DNA from: Deltaproteobacteria bacterium
GTDB lineage: Bacteria; Desulfobacterota; Deferrimicrobia; Deferrimicrobiales; Deferrimicrobiaceae
NCBI GenBank assembly: GCA_017889845.1
Contig: JAGGAJ010000084.1
Location: 1 to 7,825 of the forward strand
Direction of reading: 5' to 3'
DNA: 7,825 nucleotides
In this document: piece by piece, positions 1-6,137 of the stretch
Position numbering within the stretch: the first letter of the stretch is position 1
Layout of the letters: each line of letters begins with the position of its first letter
The notes under the pieces: generated by a model
What the model saw: the letters and a program-made list of their open reading frames with translations, nothing else
Databases searched by the model: none
Told to the model about the DNA's origin: nothing
Made by a program: the position numbers and the translations under genes

Positions 1-441
1 CGCTTCTTCGCCAAGATGGAGCGGCATTTCGGCGGGAAGCTCGAGGGGTTGCGGGTCGCCGTCTGGGGGATCGCCTTCAAGCCGAACACGGACGACACGA
101 GGGAAGCGCCGGTCTTCCACATCCTCGACCGGCTCCTCGAGTCGAAGGCGTCGGTGGTCGTGTTCGACCCGGAGGCCATGGGGGGCGCGCGGGAGCGGTA
201 CGGGGACAAGATCGGGTACGCCGAATCGTCGTACGGAGCGCTGCAGGGTGCGGACGCCCTGGTGGTTGCCACCGAGTGGAATGAGTTCCGCAAGCCCGAC
301 TTCGGCCTCATGAAGACACTGATGAAGCAGCCGGTGCTTTTCGACGGCCGCAACATCTACGATCCCCTGAAGATGCGGGAGCGCGGCTTCCTGTACCACT
401 CGATCGGCCGCAAGGCCCACGAGGGCCATGCCCGCGTATAA
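1..441 (+). CDS. UDP-glucose 6-dehydrogenase, C-terminal fragment (5' end outside window)
   Basis: The frame is open from base 1, so this is the last 146 residues of a longer protein; family members are about 430-450 residues, so roughly 290 are missing. What remains is the C-terminal UDP-binding domain of the UDP-glucose/GDP-mannose dehydrogenase family. It shows the WGIAFKPNTDDTREAP block (fragment residues 22-37), a second Rossmann-like strand ending in VVFDP, the ALVVATEWNEF segment (86-96) and the terminal DGRNIYDP motif (115-122). These features fit UDP-glucose dehydrogenase (UDP-glucose + 2 NAD+ to UDP-glucuronate, cytosolic) better than the HexNAc-type enzyme at 4708-6027, which has a different C-terminus. 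The NAD-binding domain and catalytic Cys lie off the window, so substrate is inferred from the C-terminal motifs only. It is followed by a 178-base gap with repeats, then more sugar genes. Confidence 0.9.
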   Translation, partial: RFFAKMERHFGGKLEGLRVAVWGIAFKPNTDDTREAPVFHILDRLLESKASVVVFDPEAMGGARERYGDKIGYAESSYGALQGADALVVATEWNEFRKPDFGLMKTLMKQPVLFDGRNIYDPLKMRERGFLYHSIGRKAHEGHARV

Positions 442-452
442 CTCCCCCAACC

Positions 453-603
453 TACAAACAGGGACGTAGCTTCAAACTTACAAACGGGGATTACAAACGG
501 GGACGTAGTTGGAAAATTACAATTTTTTCGATCCGGAACGCGGCCGGGAAGGTATATTTCGGAATCGGTGGCCAGAGAGTTTGTAGCTACGTCCCTGTTT
601 GTA
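453..603. repeat. REP-like inverted repeat upstream of the RmlC-like gene
   Basis: Bases 453-478 and 578-603 are inverted copies matching at 25 of 26 positions, with core CAGGGACGTAGC on the left and GCTACGTCCCTG on the right. A further direct-orientation unit with the core GGGACGTAG starts at 491. The same family recurs at 3508-3588, 6041-6121 and 7089-7121. The right arm ends 3 bases before the purine-rich ribosome binding site (607-615) of the next gene. The roughly 100-base loop is much longer than in the other copies. The T-run at 523-528 does not follow a good stem, so I do not call a terminator. Confidence 0.85.
478..503 (+). repeat. Perfect 13-bp tandem duplication inside the REP-like element
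   Basis: TTACAAACGGGGA occurs twice back to back (478-490, 491-503). The same 13-mer occurs at 6041-6053 at the left edge of another element, so it is the outer edge of the repeat unit. The duplication probably reflects slippage or a second unit truncated to its first 13 bases. Confidence 0.85.
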
Positions 604-619
604 AGAGGGGAGGGGATCG

Positions 620-1075
620 ATGATCGATGGCGTGAAGATCAAGCAGCTGAAAGTCATCCCGGACGAGCGCGGGAGGCTGATGGAGATCCTGCGGGAGGAC
701 GACGACATCTTCATGCGTTTCGGCCAGGTGTACCTGACCACCGGCTACCCGGGGGTGGTCAAGGCATGGCACTACCACAAGGTCCAGAACGACCATTTCT
801 GCGTCGTGAAAGGGATGATGAAGGTGGTGCTGTATGATGCCCGCGACGGTTCCCCGACGAAGGGGGAGGTCAATGAGTTCTTCCTCGGCGAGCACCGGCC
901 GGTTGTCCTCCGGATCCCGCCGCTGGTCTACCACGGCTTCAAGACGATCAGCCAGGAGGAGGCGCTCCTGATCAACGTCTCGACGCAAGTCTATCGACAC
1001 GATGGCCCGGACGAGTTCCGGGTCCACCCCCACGAGAACGACATCCCTTATAAATGGGCGAGGAAGGACGGATGA
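620..1075 (+). CDS. RmlC-like cupin, probable dTDP-4-dehydro-6-deoxysugar epimerase
   Basis: A 151-residue single-domain cupin of the dTDP-4-dehydrorhamnose 3,5-epimerase family. The visible pattern is DERGRLMEI (15-23), then W-H-Y-H (50-53) entering the jelly roll, VVKGMMKVVLYDARDGSPT (62-80), IPPLVYHGF (99-107) and Tyr125 followed by a C-terminal Y-K-W. In the family, a His in the position of His51 acts as base and a Tyr near position 125 as acid. It would act on the dTDP-4-keto-6-deoxyglucose made by the rmlB product encoded immediately downstream. At 151 residues it is shorter than typical RmlC (about 180), and the WHYH block departs from the usual LHxQ, so a 3- or 5-mono-epimerase or a 3,4-ketoisomerase is possible. 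The start at 620 has the ribosome binding site GGGGAGGGG at 607-615. The stop overlaps the next start as ATGA, indicating translational coupling. Confidence 0.82.
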   Translation: MIDGVKIKQLKVIPDERGRLMEILREDDDIFMRFGQVYLTTGYPGVVKAWHYHKVQNDHFCVVKGMMKVVLYDARDGSPTKGEVNEFFLGEHRPVVLRIPPLVYHGFKTISQEEALLINVSTQVYRHDGPDEFRVHPHENDIPYKWARKDG

Positions 1076-2127
1076 GCGGTGCGGCGGCGCCCATGAAAAC
1101 CGATGGGCTGACGCTGCTGGTTGCCGGCGGGGCAGGATTCATCGGCTCCAACTTCGTCCGCCACATCCTGGGGGAGCACGCCGACTGGCGGCTCGTCAAC
1201 GTGGACAAGCTGACCTACGCGGGGAACCTTGCGAACCTCGCGGATGTGGCGGGGAGCCCACGGTACCGGTTCCACCGGACGGACATCTGCGACGCCGGGG
1301 AAATCGCCCGGATCTTCGCGGAGGAGAAGCCGGACGCGGTGGTCAACTTCGCCGCAGAGACCCACGTGGACCGCAGCATCGACGACCCCGGCCTCTTCCT
1401 CAGGACGAACATCCTCGGGACGCAGGTGCTGATGGACGCGGCGCGCAAGGCCGGCGTCGCCCGGTACCTGCAGATCTCCACGGACGAGGTGTACGGCTCT
1501 TTGGGCCCGACGGGGAGATTTTCCGAGGATTCCCCGTTGCGGCCGAACTCTCCATACGCGGCCAGCAAGACGGCGGCGGACCTTCTGGTGCGGGCGTATT
1601 TCAAGACGTACGGGCTGCCGGCCTTCATCACCCGATGCTCGAACAACTACGGGCCATACCAGTTTCCGGAGAAGTTGATCCCCTTCTTCGTCACTCTCCT
1701 GCACGAGGGGAAGCCGGTCCCTGTGTACGGGGACGGCATGAACGTGCGCGACTGGATCCACGTGGACGATCATTCGCGGGCGGTGGAGGCGGTCCTGCTG
1801 CGCGGGCGTCCCGGGGAGATATACAACGTGGGAGGGGGAAACGAGCGGACGAACATGGAGATCACGAAATTGCTCCTCGCCGCGATGGGTAAGGGCGAGT
1901 CGTCCATGAAATTTGTCCCCGACCGGCCCGGCCATGACCGGCGGTACGCCATCGACGACACGAAGATCCGCACCGGGCTGGGCGTCGCCCCGAAGGTCTC
2001 CTTCGATGAGGGACTCCGCGCCACCGTGCGCTGGTACCTCGAGAACGAGCCGTGGTGGCATGCGGTGAAGTCCGGCGAGTATCAATCCTTCTACGACCGC
2101 TGGTACGTCCGGAAGGACCGGGTGTAA
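1072..2127 (+). CDS. rmlB: dTDP-glucose 4,6-dehydratase
   Basis: Converts dTDP-glucose to dTDP-4-keto-6-deoxyglucose using bound NAD+, the second step of dTDP-deoxysugar synthesis. It is an extended short-chain dehydrogenase of 351 residues, normal for the family. NAD-binding GGAGFIG is at 19-25, the RmlB-specific STDEVYG at 136-142 (Thr137, Asp138, Glu139 for dehydration) and catalytic Tyr162/Lys166 in YAASK. Substrate-binding blocks CSNNYGPYQFPEKLIP (189-204), VYGDGMNVRDWIHVDDH (218-234) and RPGHDRRYAID (285-295) are intact. I chose the ATG at 1072 because it overlaps the upstream TGA as ATGA and has AGGAAGG (1061-1067) in front; an in-frame ATG at 1054 would add six residues but has no comparable site. 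An ATG at 1093 is also possible. It pairs functionally with the RmlC-like protein. No rmlA or rmlD is visible in the window. Confidence 0.95.
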   Translation: MSGAAAPMKTDGLTLLVAGGAGFIGSNFVRHILGEHADWRLVNVDKLTYAGNLANLADVAGSPRYRFHRTDICDAGEIARIFAEEKPDAVVNFAAETHVDRSIDDPGLFLRTNILGTQVLMDAARKAGVARYLQISTDEVYGSLGPTGRFSEDSPLRPNSPYAASKTAADLLVRAYFKTYGLPAFITRCSNNYGPYQFPEKLIPFFVTLLHEGKPVPVYGDGMNVRDWIHVDDHSRAVEAVLLRGRPGEIYNVGGGNERTNMEITKLLLAAMGKGESSMKFVPDRPGHDRRYAIDDTKIRTGLGVAPKVSFDEGLRATVRWYLENEPWWHAVKSGEYQSFYDRWYVRKDRV

Positions 2128-2138
2128 TCCCTGCGCCA

Positions 2139-2255
2139 CCCCCGGAACAGGGACGTTCCTGGAAGTCTTCTGAATCAGGGACAGACGTGACCGGTAAATG
2201 GAATGAGGAGTGTCCCTCTACCAGGGACGTTTCAGGGATGTCCCTGTTCCGGGGG
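2139..2255. repeat. Divergent REP-like palindrome upstream of the VanZ-like gene
   Basis: Perfect 16-bp inverted arms lie at 2139-2154 (CCCCCGGAACAGGGAC) and 2240-2255. Inside is a second, smaller inverted pair (AGGGACA 2177-2183, TGTCCCT 2211-2217), and the 10-mer CAGGGACGTT is directly repeated at 2148-2157 and 2222-2231. Bases 2222-2228 can alternatively pair with 2240-2246, and 2233-2246 is itself nearly palindromic. It shares the CAGGGACGT core with the other elements but differs in its flanks (GTTCC rather than GTAGCTAC), so it is a second subtype. Its right arm overlaps the G-rich ribosome binding site of the next gene. Confidence 0.8.
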
Positions 2256-2264
2256 GGAGGAATG

Positions 2265-2672
2265 ATGCGCCGACGGGTATACTTCGCCATGCTGGCGGGG
2301 TGGGTCGCCATACTCATCACGCTGACCTCGATCCCGAATCCATCGTTCCCGATGTCGTTTCATTTATCGGACAAGCTTGCCCACTTCGGGTTCTATTGCG
2401 TGGCGGGGTTTCTGTGCGCCCTCTGGCGTCGGGAATGCGGAAGGGACCGCGAGGGGGCGATCCTTTTCGCGATCGTCTTTGTCGCCTTCCTCGGTGCCCT
2501 GGACGAAATCCACCAGCAATGGATCCCCGGCCGATCGTTGGAATTCCTTGACTGGATCGCCGACGTGTCTGGCGGGACGGCGGGGGCCCTATTGTCGATG
2601 GCCGCTGTTTCCATGTTCCCATCCCTTCTCTCGCGGGAAATCCAGTCCGCTCCCCGCGCCATTGGAAGTTGA
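2265..2672 (+). CDS. VanZ-like family membrane protein
   Basis: A 135-residue, very hydrophobic protein with about four predicted membrane segments (roughly 5-22, 38-54, 65-80, 100-118). VanZ-family hallmarks are both present: the DKLAHFGFYCVAGFL block (36-50) and the DEIHQQWIPGRSLEFLDWIAD block (80-100) followed by a Gly-rich helix. VanZ itself gives low-level teicoplanin resistance, but most chromosomal relatives have no known function and often lie near polysaccharide or envelope genes, as here. The start is ATG 2265 or the adjacent ATG 2262; the run GGGGGGGAGG (2251-2260) gives better spacing to 2265. The frame is open much further upstream, into rmlB and through the repeat, but that part has no family similarity. 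The C-terminal 20 residues are a polar tail. Confidence 0.8.
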   Translation: MRRRVYFAMLAGWVAILITLTSIPNPSFPMSFHLSDKLAHFGFYCVAGFLCALWRRECGRDREGAILFAIVFVAFLGALDEIHQQWIPGRSLEFLDWIADVSGGTAGALLSMAAVSMFPSLLSREIQSAPRAIGS

Positions 2673-2686
2673 ACCGCCATTCATTC

Positions 2687-2715
2687 TTGCAATTGGGTCA
2701 CGTTTTCGATAGGTT
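2687..2715 (+). promoter_or_regulatory. Possible sigma-70-type promoter for etfBA
   Basis: In the 82-base gap before etfB, which is less GC-rich than its surroundings, TTGCAA (2687-2692) is separated by 17 bases from TAGGTT (2710-2715). The match to consensus is 4/6 and 3/6, so this is weak. The gap holds no REP-like element. Confidence 0.25.
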
Positions 2716-2754
2716 GTAACGCTTGAGGGCATTGATTCCACCGGGAGGTGCGGC

Positions 2755-3507
2755 GTGAAGATCCTGGTCGCCATCAAGCCGGTCCCAAATCCCGACGAGA
2801 AGGTGAAGATCAAGGGTGATGGGAGCGGCATCGTGCTGGACAACATCAAGATGGTCGTAAATCCGTTCTGCGAGATTGCCGTCGAGGAGGCGCTGCGGAT
2901 CCGGGAGAAACAGACCGGGGAGGTGGTCATCATGACCATCGGCCCAAAGGCGAGCGAGCAGCAGATCCGCACGGGATTGGCGATGGGCGCCGACCGGGCG
3001 GTGCTCGTGGAGGCGGGGACGGACCTGGACTCCCTTGCGGTGGGGAAGGTGCTGGCGAAGGTAGTCGAAGGCGAAAAGCCCGACCTCGTCCTGATGGGGA
3101 AGCAGTCCGTAGACGACGACAACAACCAGGTGGGGCAGATCCTCGCGGCGGTGCTCGGATGGCCGCAGGCGACCTTTGCCTCGAAGATCGAGTTTGCCGC
3201 GGACAACAGGAAGGCCAACGTGACTCGCGAGGTGGACGGTGGGCTGGAGACGATCGAGGTTACGCTGCCGGCAGTGGTGACCACGGATCTGCGGCTGAAC
3301 GAGCCGCGGTACGCGTCGCTGCCAGGGATCATGAAAGCCAAGAAGAAAGAGGTGAAGGTGATCCCTCTGGCGTCCCTGGGCGTCGACACGGCGCCGAGGG
3401 TCCGTGTCCTCTCCTACGCGCCGCCGAAGCAGCGGGCTGGCGGGGGCCGGGTGGCGGACGTCCCGGAACTGGTGGCGAAGCTGAAGAACGAAGCAAAGGT
3501 CCTCTAA
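2755..3507 (+). CDS. etfB: Electron transfer flavoprotein subunit beta
   Basis: The small subunit of the heterodimeric ETF, which binds AMP and carries the docking loop for partner dehydrogenases; the dimer's FAD accepts electrons from acyl-CoA and related dehydrogenases. The length, 250 residues, is typical. Visible blocks are the N-terminal VAIKPVPNPDEKVKI, NPFCEIAVEEALRIRE (36-51), GKQSVDDDNNQVGQ (115-128, nucleotide-binding) and LPAVVTTDLRLNEPRYASLP (171-190) followed by GIMKAKKKEV. The last matches the recognition loop known from mitochondrial ETF-beta, with Leu189 in the place of its docking leucine. The DDDNNQ block resembles the mitochondrial, non-bifurcating type, although that alone does not exclude other behaviour. 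The start is GTG with GGGAGG six bases upstream (2743-2748). etfA follows after a 108-base gap containing a large palindrome. Confidence 0.96.
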   Translation: MKILVAIKPVPNPDEKVKIKGDGSGIVLDNIKMVVNPFCEIAVEEALRIREKQTGEVVIMTIGPKASEQQIRTGLAMGADRAVLVEAGTDLDSLAVGKVLAKVVEGEKPDLVLMGKQSVDDDNNQVGQILAAVLGWPQATFASKIEFAADNRKANVTREVDGGLETIEVTLPAVVTTDLRLNEPRYASLPGIMKAKKKEVKVIPLASLGVDTAPRVRVLSYAPPKQRAGGGRVADVPELVAKLKNEAKVL

Positions 3508-3588
3508 TTATAGACAGGGACGTAGCTACAAACTTACAAACAGTGCACGTCCCGGATTATAAGTTTGTAGCTACGTCCCTGTTTATAA
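3508..3588. repeat. REP-like palindrome between etfB and etfA
   Basis: The arms 3514-3536 and 3560-3582 are perfect 23-bp inverted repeats with core GGGACGTAGCTACAAAC. Pairing extends outward to 3508/3588 with a single G:T, giving a 29-bp stem and a 23-base loop. The loop contains a further CGTCCC core (3548-3553) and a TTACAAACAG unit edge (3534-3543), which look like remnants of an inner pair. The element starts directly after the etfB stop codon and ends 14 bases before the etfA ribosome binding site. Confidence 0.92.
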
Positions 3589-3615
3589 GTTGAATGATTC
3601 ACGGGGAGGATAGGG

Positions 3616-4590
3616 ATGGCGGACATCCTGGTAGTCGTCGAGCAGCAGGAAGGGGTTTTCAAGAAGAATACGTTGTCTGCCGTCACAGCGGCGAAAGTGC
3701 TGGCGGGCCTTGCCGGGGGTGAGGTCGATGCGCTGGTCGTCGGGAACGGGGCGGGGGCGGCCGCCGACGCGGTCGCAGGGACCGGGGTGCGCAAGGTGTT
3801 GCTGTGCGAGGGTGCGTCCTTCGCGAAATACCTTGCCGTGACGTACGCCCGGGCGGTCGCGCAGATCGTGAAGGATAGGGGGTACGGCGCGGTGTTCGCT
3901 CCGGCGTCCACCTTCGGGAAGGATTTCATGCCGCGCCTGTCCGGGCTGCTGGACGCTCCGCTGGCGAGCGACATCGTCGGCCTGGAGAGGGAGGGGGGCG
4001 ACCTGCGGGTGAAGCGGCCGATGTACGCGGGGAACGCCGTGGGGACGGTGGCCCTCGTCGGGAGCCCGATGCTGTTCACTGTGCGGCAGACCGCGTTCGA
4101 CCCGGCCCCGGCAGGGGGCGCGAAGGCCCCGGTGGAGAAGGTCGCCGTGACCGTGGACGCGGGAGGGACCACCTACGTTTCTCTCCAGGAGACCAAATCC
4201 GAGCGGCCGGAGCTCACCGAGGCCCGGGTGATCGTCTCGGCGGGGCGGGGGATCAAGGCGCAGGAGAACTTCAAGATGGTCGAGGATCTGGCGGACACGC
4301 TGTCGGCGGCGATCGGGGCGTCGCGGGCGGCGGTGGACGCGGGGTGGGCGCCCAACGACTGGCAGGTCGGGCAGACGGGGAAGATCGTCGCCCCCGAGCT
4401 CTACATCGCCCTGGGGATCTCCGGCGCGATCCAGCACCTGGCAGGGATGAAGGACAGCAAGGTGATCGTGGCGATCAACAAGGACGAGGAGGCGCCCATC
4501 TTCCAGGTGGCGGACTACGGGCTGGTGGCGGACCTCTTCAAGGCGGTGCCGGAGCTGATCGCGGAGCTGAAGAAACTGAAATCCGCCTGA
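3616..4590 (+). CDS. etfA: Electron transfer flavoprotein subunit alpha
   Basis: The large ETF subunit, holding most of the FAD site; reduced ETF normally passes electrons to an ETF:quinone oxidoreductase or related acceptor. The length of 324 residues is typical. The N-terminal alpha/beta domain starts ADILVVVEQQEG. The C-terminal FAD domain shows SAGRGI (208-213), GASRAAVDAGW (234-244), VGQTGKIVAPELYIALGISG (251-270), GAIQHLAGM (270-278) and AINKDEEAPIFQVADYGL (286-303), matching the family signature with intact FAD-contact Arg, Ser and His positions. The ATG at 3616 has GGGGAGG (3603-3609) six bases upstream. Gene order etfB-etfA is standard, but the pair is usually closely spaced; here a palindromic repeat separates them. 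No ETF dehydrogenase partner or quinone oxidoreductase is visible in the window. Confidence 0.96.
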   Translation: MADILVVVEQQEGVFKKNTLSAVTAAKVLAGLAGGEVDALVVGNGAGAAADAVAGTGVRKVLLCEGASFAKYLAVTYARAVAQIVKDRGYGAVFAPASTFGKDFMPRLSGLLDAPLASDIVGLEREGGDLRVKRPMYAGNAVGTVALVGSPMLFTVRQTAFDPAPAGGAKAPVEKVAVTVDAGGTTYVSLQETKSERPELTEARVIVSAGRGIKAQENFKMVEDLADTLSAAIGASRAAVDAGWAPNDWQVGQTGKIVAPELYIALGISGAIQHLAGMKDSKVIVAINKDEEAPIFQVADYGLVADLFKAVPELIAELKKLKSA

Positions 4591-4631
4591 AGGTATTTCC
4601 GTAAGGTTCCGATACGGTTATCAGGCAGGGT

Positions 4632-4656
4632 CCCTCGCGACAGCGCGGGGGTTTAT
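4632..4656 (+). terminator. Possible rho-independent terminator after etfA
   Basis: CCCTCGCG (4632-4639) pairs with CGCGGGGG (4644-4651) around a four-base loop, with one G:T pair, and is followed by TTTAT. The U-tract is short, so termination would be weak. A second small hairpin, TCCCC-GAC-GGGGA, lies at 4661-4673. Position after etfA and before a separate sugar gene fits an operon end. Confidence 0.4.
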
Positions 4657-4707
4657 CCACTCCCCGACGGGGATCCGGCGGGAATTCCAGGAGGTACCGA
4701 GAGCGAC

Positions 4708-6027
4708 ATGGCAGGTAAATCGAGTGTGAGCAAGGACCTTCTGTCCCGCCTCAAGGAGAAGAACTTCACGGCCGCCGTTGTCGGGCTCGGCTACGTAGGA
4801 CTTCCTCTGGCGATGGAGTACGCCGATGCGGGGATCGAGGTGATCGGCATCGACGTGGACGGCTCCAAGGTCCGGGTTCTGAAAACCGGGAAATCATATA
4901 TCGGGGATGTGCCGTCGGAGTCCGTGAAGAACGCGGTCGACACGGGCCTGTTCACCGCGACCACCGACTTCTCGGCCGTGGCGATGGCGGACACGGTCAA
5001 CATCTGCGTCCCCACGCCGCTGCGCAAGACGAAGGATCCAGACCTCTCCTACATCGTCAGCGCGATGGAGCACATCCTGGAGTACCTCCACAAGGACATG
5101 CTCCTCGTCCTGGAGAGCACCACCTACCCTGGGACGACGGCGGAGGTGCTGGCTCCGATGGTTGAGGGGAAGGGATTCAAGGTGGGTACGGACATCTTCC
5201 TCGCTTTCTCCCCCGAGCGGGTCGATCCCGGCAACGCCCAATTCACCACGAAGAACATCCCGAAGGTGGTGGGGGGGGTCACACCGAAGTGCACGAAGGT
5301 GGCGACGGCACTCTACACGGGGGTGCTGGAGAACGTCCACCCCGTGTCCAGCGCCGCGGTTGCCGAAATGGTGAAGTTGCTGGAGAACACCTTCCGTTCC
5401 GTGAACATCGCCCTGGTGAACGAGATCGCCCTCATGGCGAACCGGATGGGGATCGACGTATGGGAGGTGATCGAGGCGGCGAAGACCAAGCCGTTCGGCT
5501 TCATGCCCTTCTACCCGGGGCCTGGGATCGGCGGGCACTGCATTCCCCTCGACCCGTTCTACCTGTCGTGGAAGGCGAAGCAGTACGGCTTCGAGTCGCG
5601 CTTCATCGAGCTGGCCGGCGTGGTGAACGGACAGATGCCGCACTACACGGTGGACAGGGTGATCGAGGCGCTGAACCGGTTCCGGAAGGCGGTGAATGGC
5701 GCGAAGGTGCTCGTACTGGGCGTGGCGTACAAGAAGAACATCAGCGACGTGCGGGAGTCGCCCGCCCTCGACATCCTGCAGCTCCTCTCGAAGAGGGGGG
5801 CGCTGCTGTCGTATTGCGATCCGTACGTCCCAGAGGTCCGGGAGGCGGGGATCGTGCTGAAGGCATCCCCCTTCAATGCCGGCACGTTGCGGAAGGCGGA
5901 CTGCGTCGTGGTCGTTACCGACCACGCGGCGTTCGACTACAAGCTCGTCGCCCGCGAGGCGAAGGTGGTGGTGGACACCCGCAATGCCCTCAAGGGGATG
6001 AACGGCAATAAGGTCATCAAAATCTGA
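4708..6027 (+). CDS. UDP-N-acetylhexosamine 6-dehydrogenase (WbpA/WbpO/TviB type)
   Basis: A nucleotide-sugar dehydrogenase that oxidises C6 of a UDP-HexNAc to the uronic acid in two NAD+-dependent steps. At 439 residues it is full length. The N-terminal Rossmann domain has VVGLGYVGLPLA (24-35) and the acidic IDVD (48-51). The central region has ESTTYPGTTAE (136-146), FSPERVDPGN (167-176), MVKLLENTFR (221-230, with Lys223 and Asn227 of the active site) and GPGIGGHCIPLDPFYLSWKA (271-290) with catalytic Cys278. The C-terminal UDP domain has GVAYKKNISDVRESPA (338-353) and ends VVDTRNAL. These blocks resemble UDP-GlcNAc/UDP-GalNAc dehydrogenases rather than UDP-glucose dehydrogenase, but substrate is not fixed by sequence alone. 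AGGAGG (4689-4694) lies an unusually long 13 bases before the ATG. The 4-epimerase downstream probably works with it. Confidence 0.9.
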   Translation: MAGKSSVSKDLLSRLKEKNFTAAVVGLGYVGLPLAMEYADAGIEVIGIDVDGSKVRVLKTGKSYIGDVPSESVKNAVDTGLFTATTDFSAVAMADTVNICVPTPLRKTKDPDLSYIVSAMEHILEYLHKDMLLVLESTTYPGTTAEVLAPMVEGKGFKVGTDIFLAFSPERVDPGNAQFTTKNIPKVVGGVTPKCTKVATALYTGVLENVHPVSSAAVAEMVKLLENTFRSVNIALVNEIALMANRMGIDVWEVIEAAKTKPFGFMPFYPGPGIGGHCIPLDPFYLSWKAKQYGFESRFIELAGVVNGQMPHYTVDRVIEALNRFRKAVNGAKVLVLGVAYKKNISDVRESPALDILQLLSKRGALLSYCDPYVPEVREAGIVLKASPFNAGTLRKADCVVVVTDHAAFDYKLVAREAKVVVDTRNALKGMNGNKVIKI

Positions 6028-6040
6028 TTGCGGCAACGAA

Positions 6041-6121
6041 TTACAAACGGGGACGTAGCTGCTAACTTACAGAAAGTGAATACCCCCGTTTGTAAGTTAG
6101 CAGCTACGTCCCTTATTGTAA
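6041..6121. repeat. REP-like palindrome with two alternative pairings
   Basis: The arms 6050-6071 and 6091-6112 form a perfect 22-bp stem with core GGGACGTAGCTGCTAAC. After a short mismatch, 6041-6046 pairs with 6116-6121, closing the element. A competing pairing exists: TTACAAACGGGG (6041-6052) is perfectly complementary to CCCCGTTTGTAA (6084-6095). Relative to the etfB-etfA copy the arms differ at two positions and both changes are compensated on the other side. The right edge is 7 bases from the ribosome binding site of the epimerase gene. Confidence 0.92.
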
Positions 6122-6137
6122 GTCGATTGGAGAGGTG

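Noticed and set aside
523..528. T-run as a terminator after the UDP-glucose dehydrogenase fragment
   Set aside because: No GC-rich stem directly precedes it; the nearby repeat units are in direct orientation and pair only with the distant arm at 578-603.
1054..1071. Alternative rmlB start at the first in-frame ATG
   Set aside because: It lies inside the upstream gene with no good ribosome binding site, while ATG 1072 overlaps the TGA stop and has AGGAAGG in front.
1048..2139. Long open frame on the minus strand opposite rmlB
   Set aside because: It is a codon-bias shadow: the + strand carries a complete rmlB with all motifs, and the antisense protein has no recognisable domain. The same applies to the long minus frame opposite 4894-6036.
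2052..2264. Upstream extension of the VanZ-like protein into rmlB
   Set aside because: The frame is open, but it overlaps rmlB, runs through the palindromic repeat and encodes no family-like sequence; a strong ribosome binding site precedes the Met at 2262/2265.
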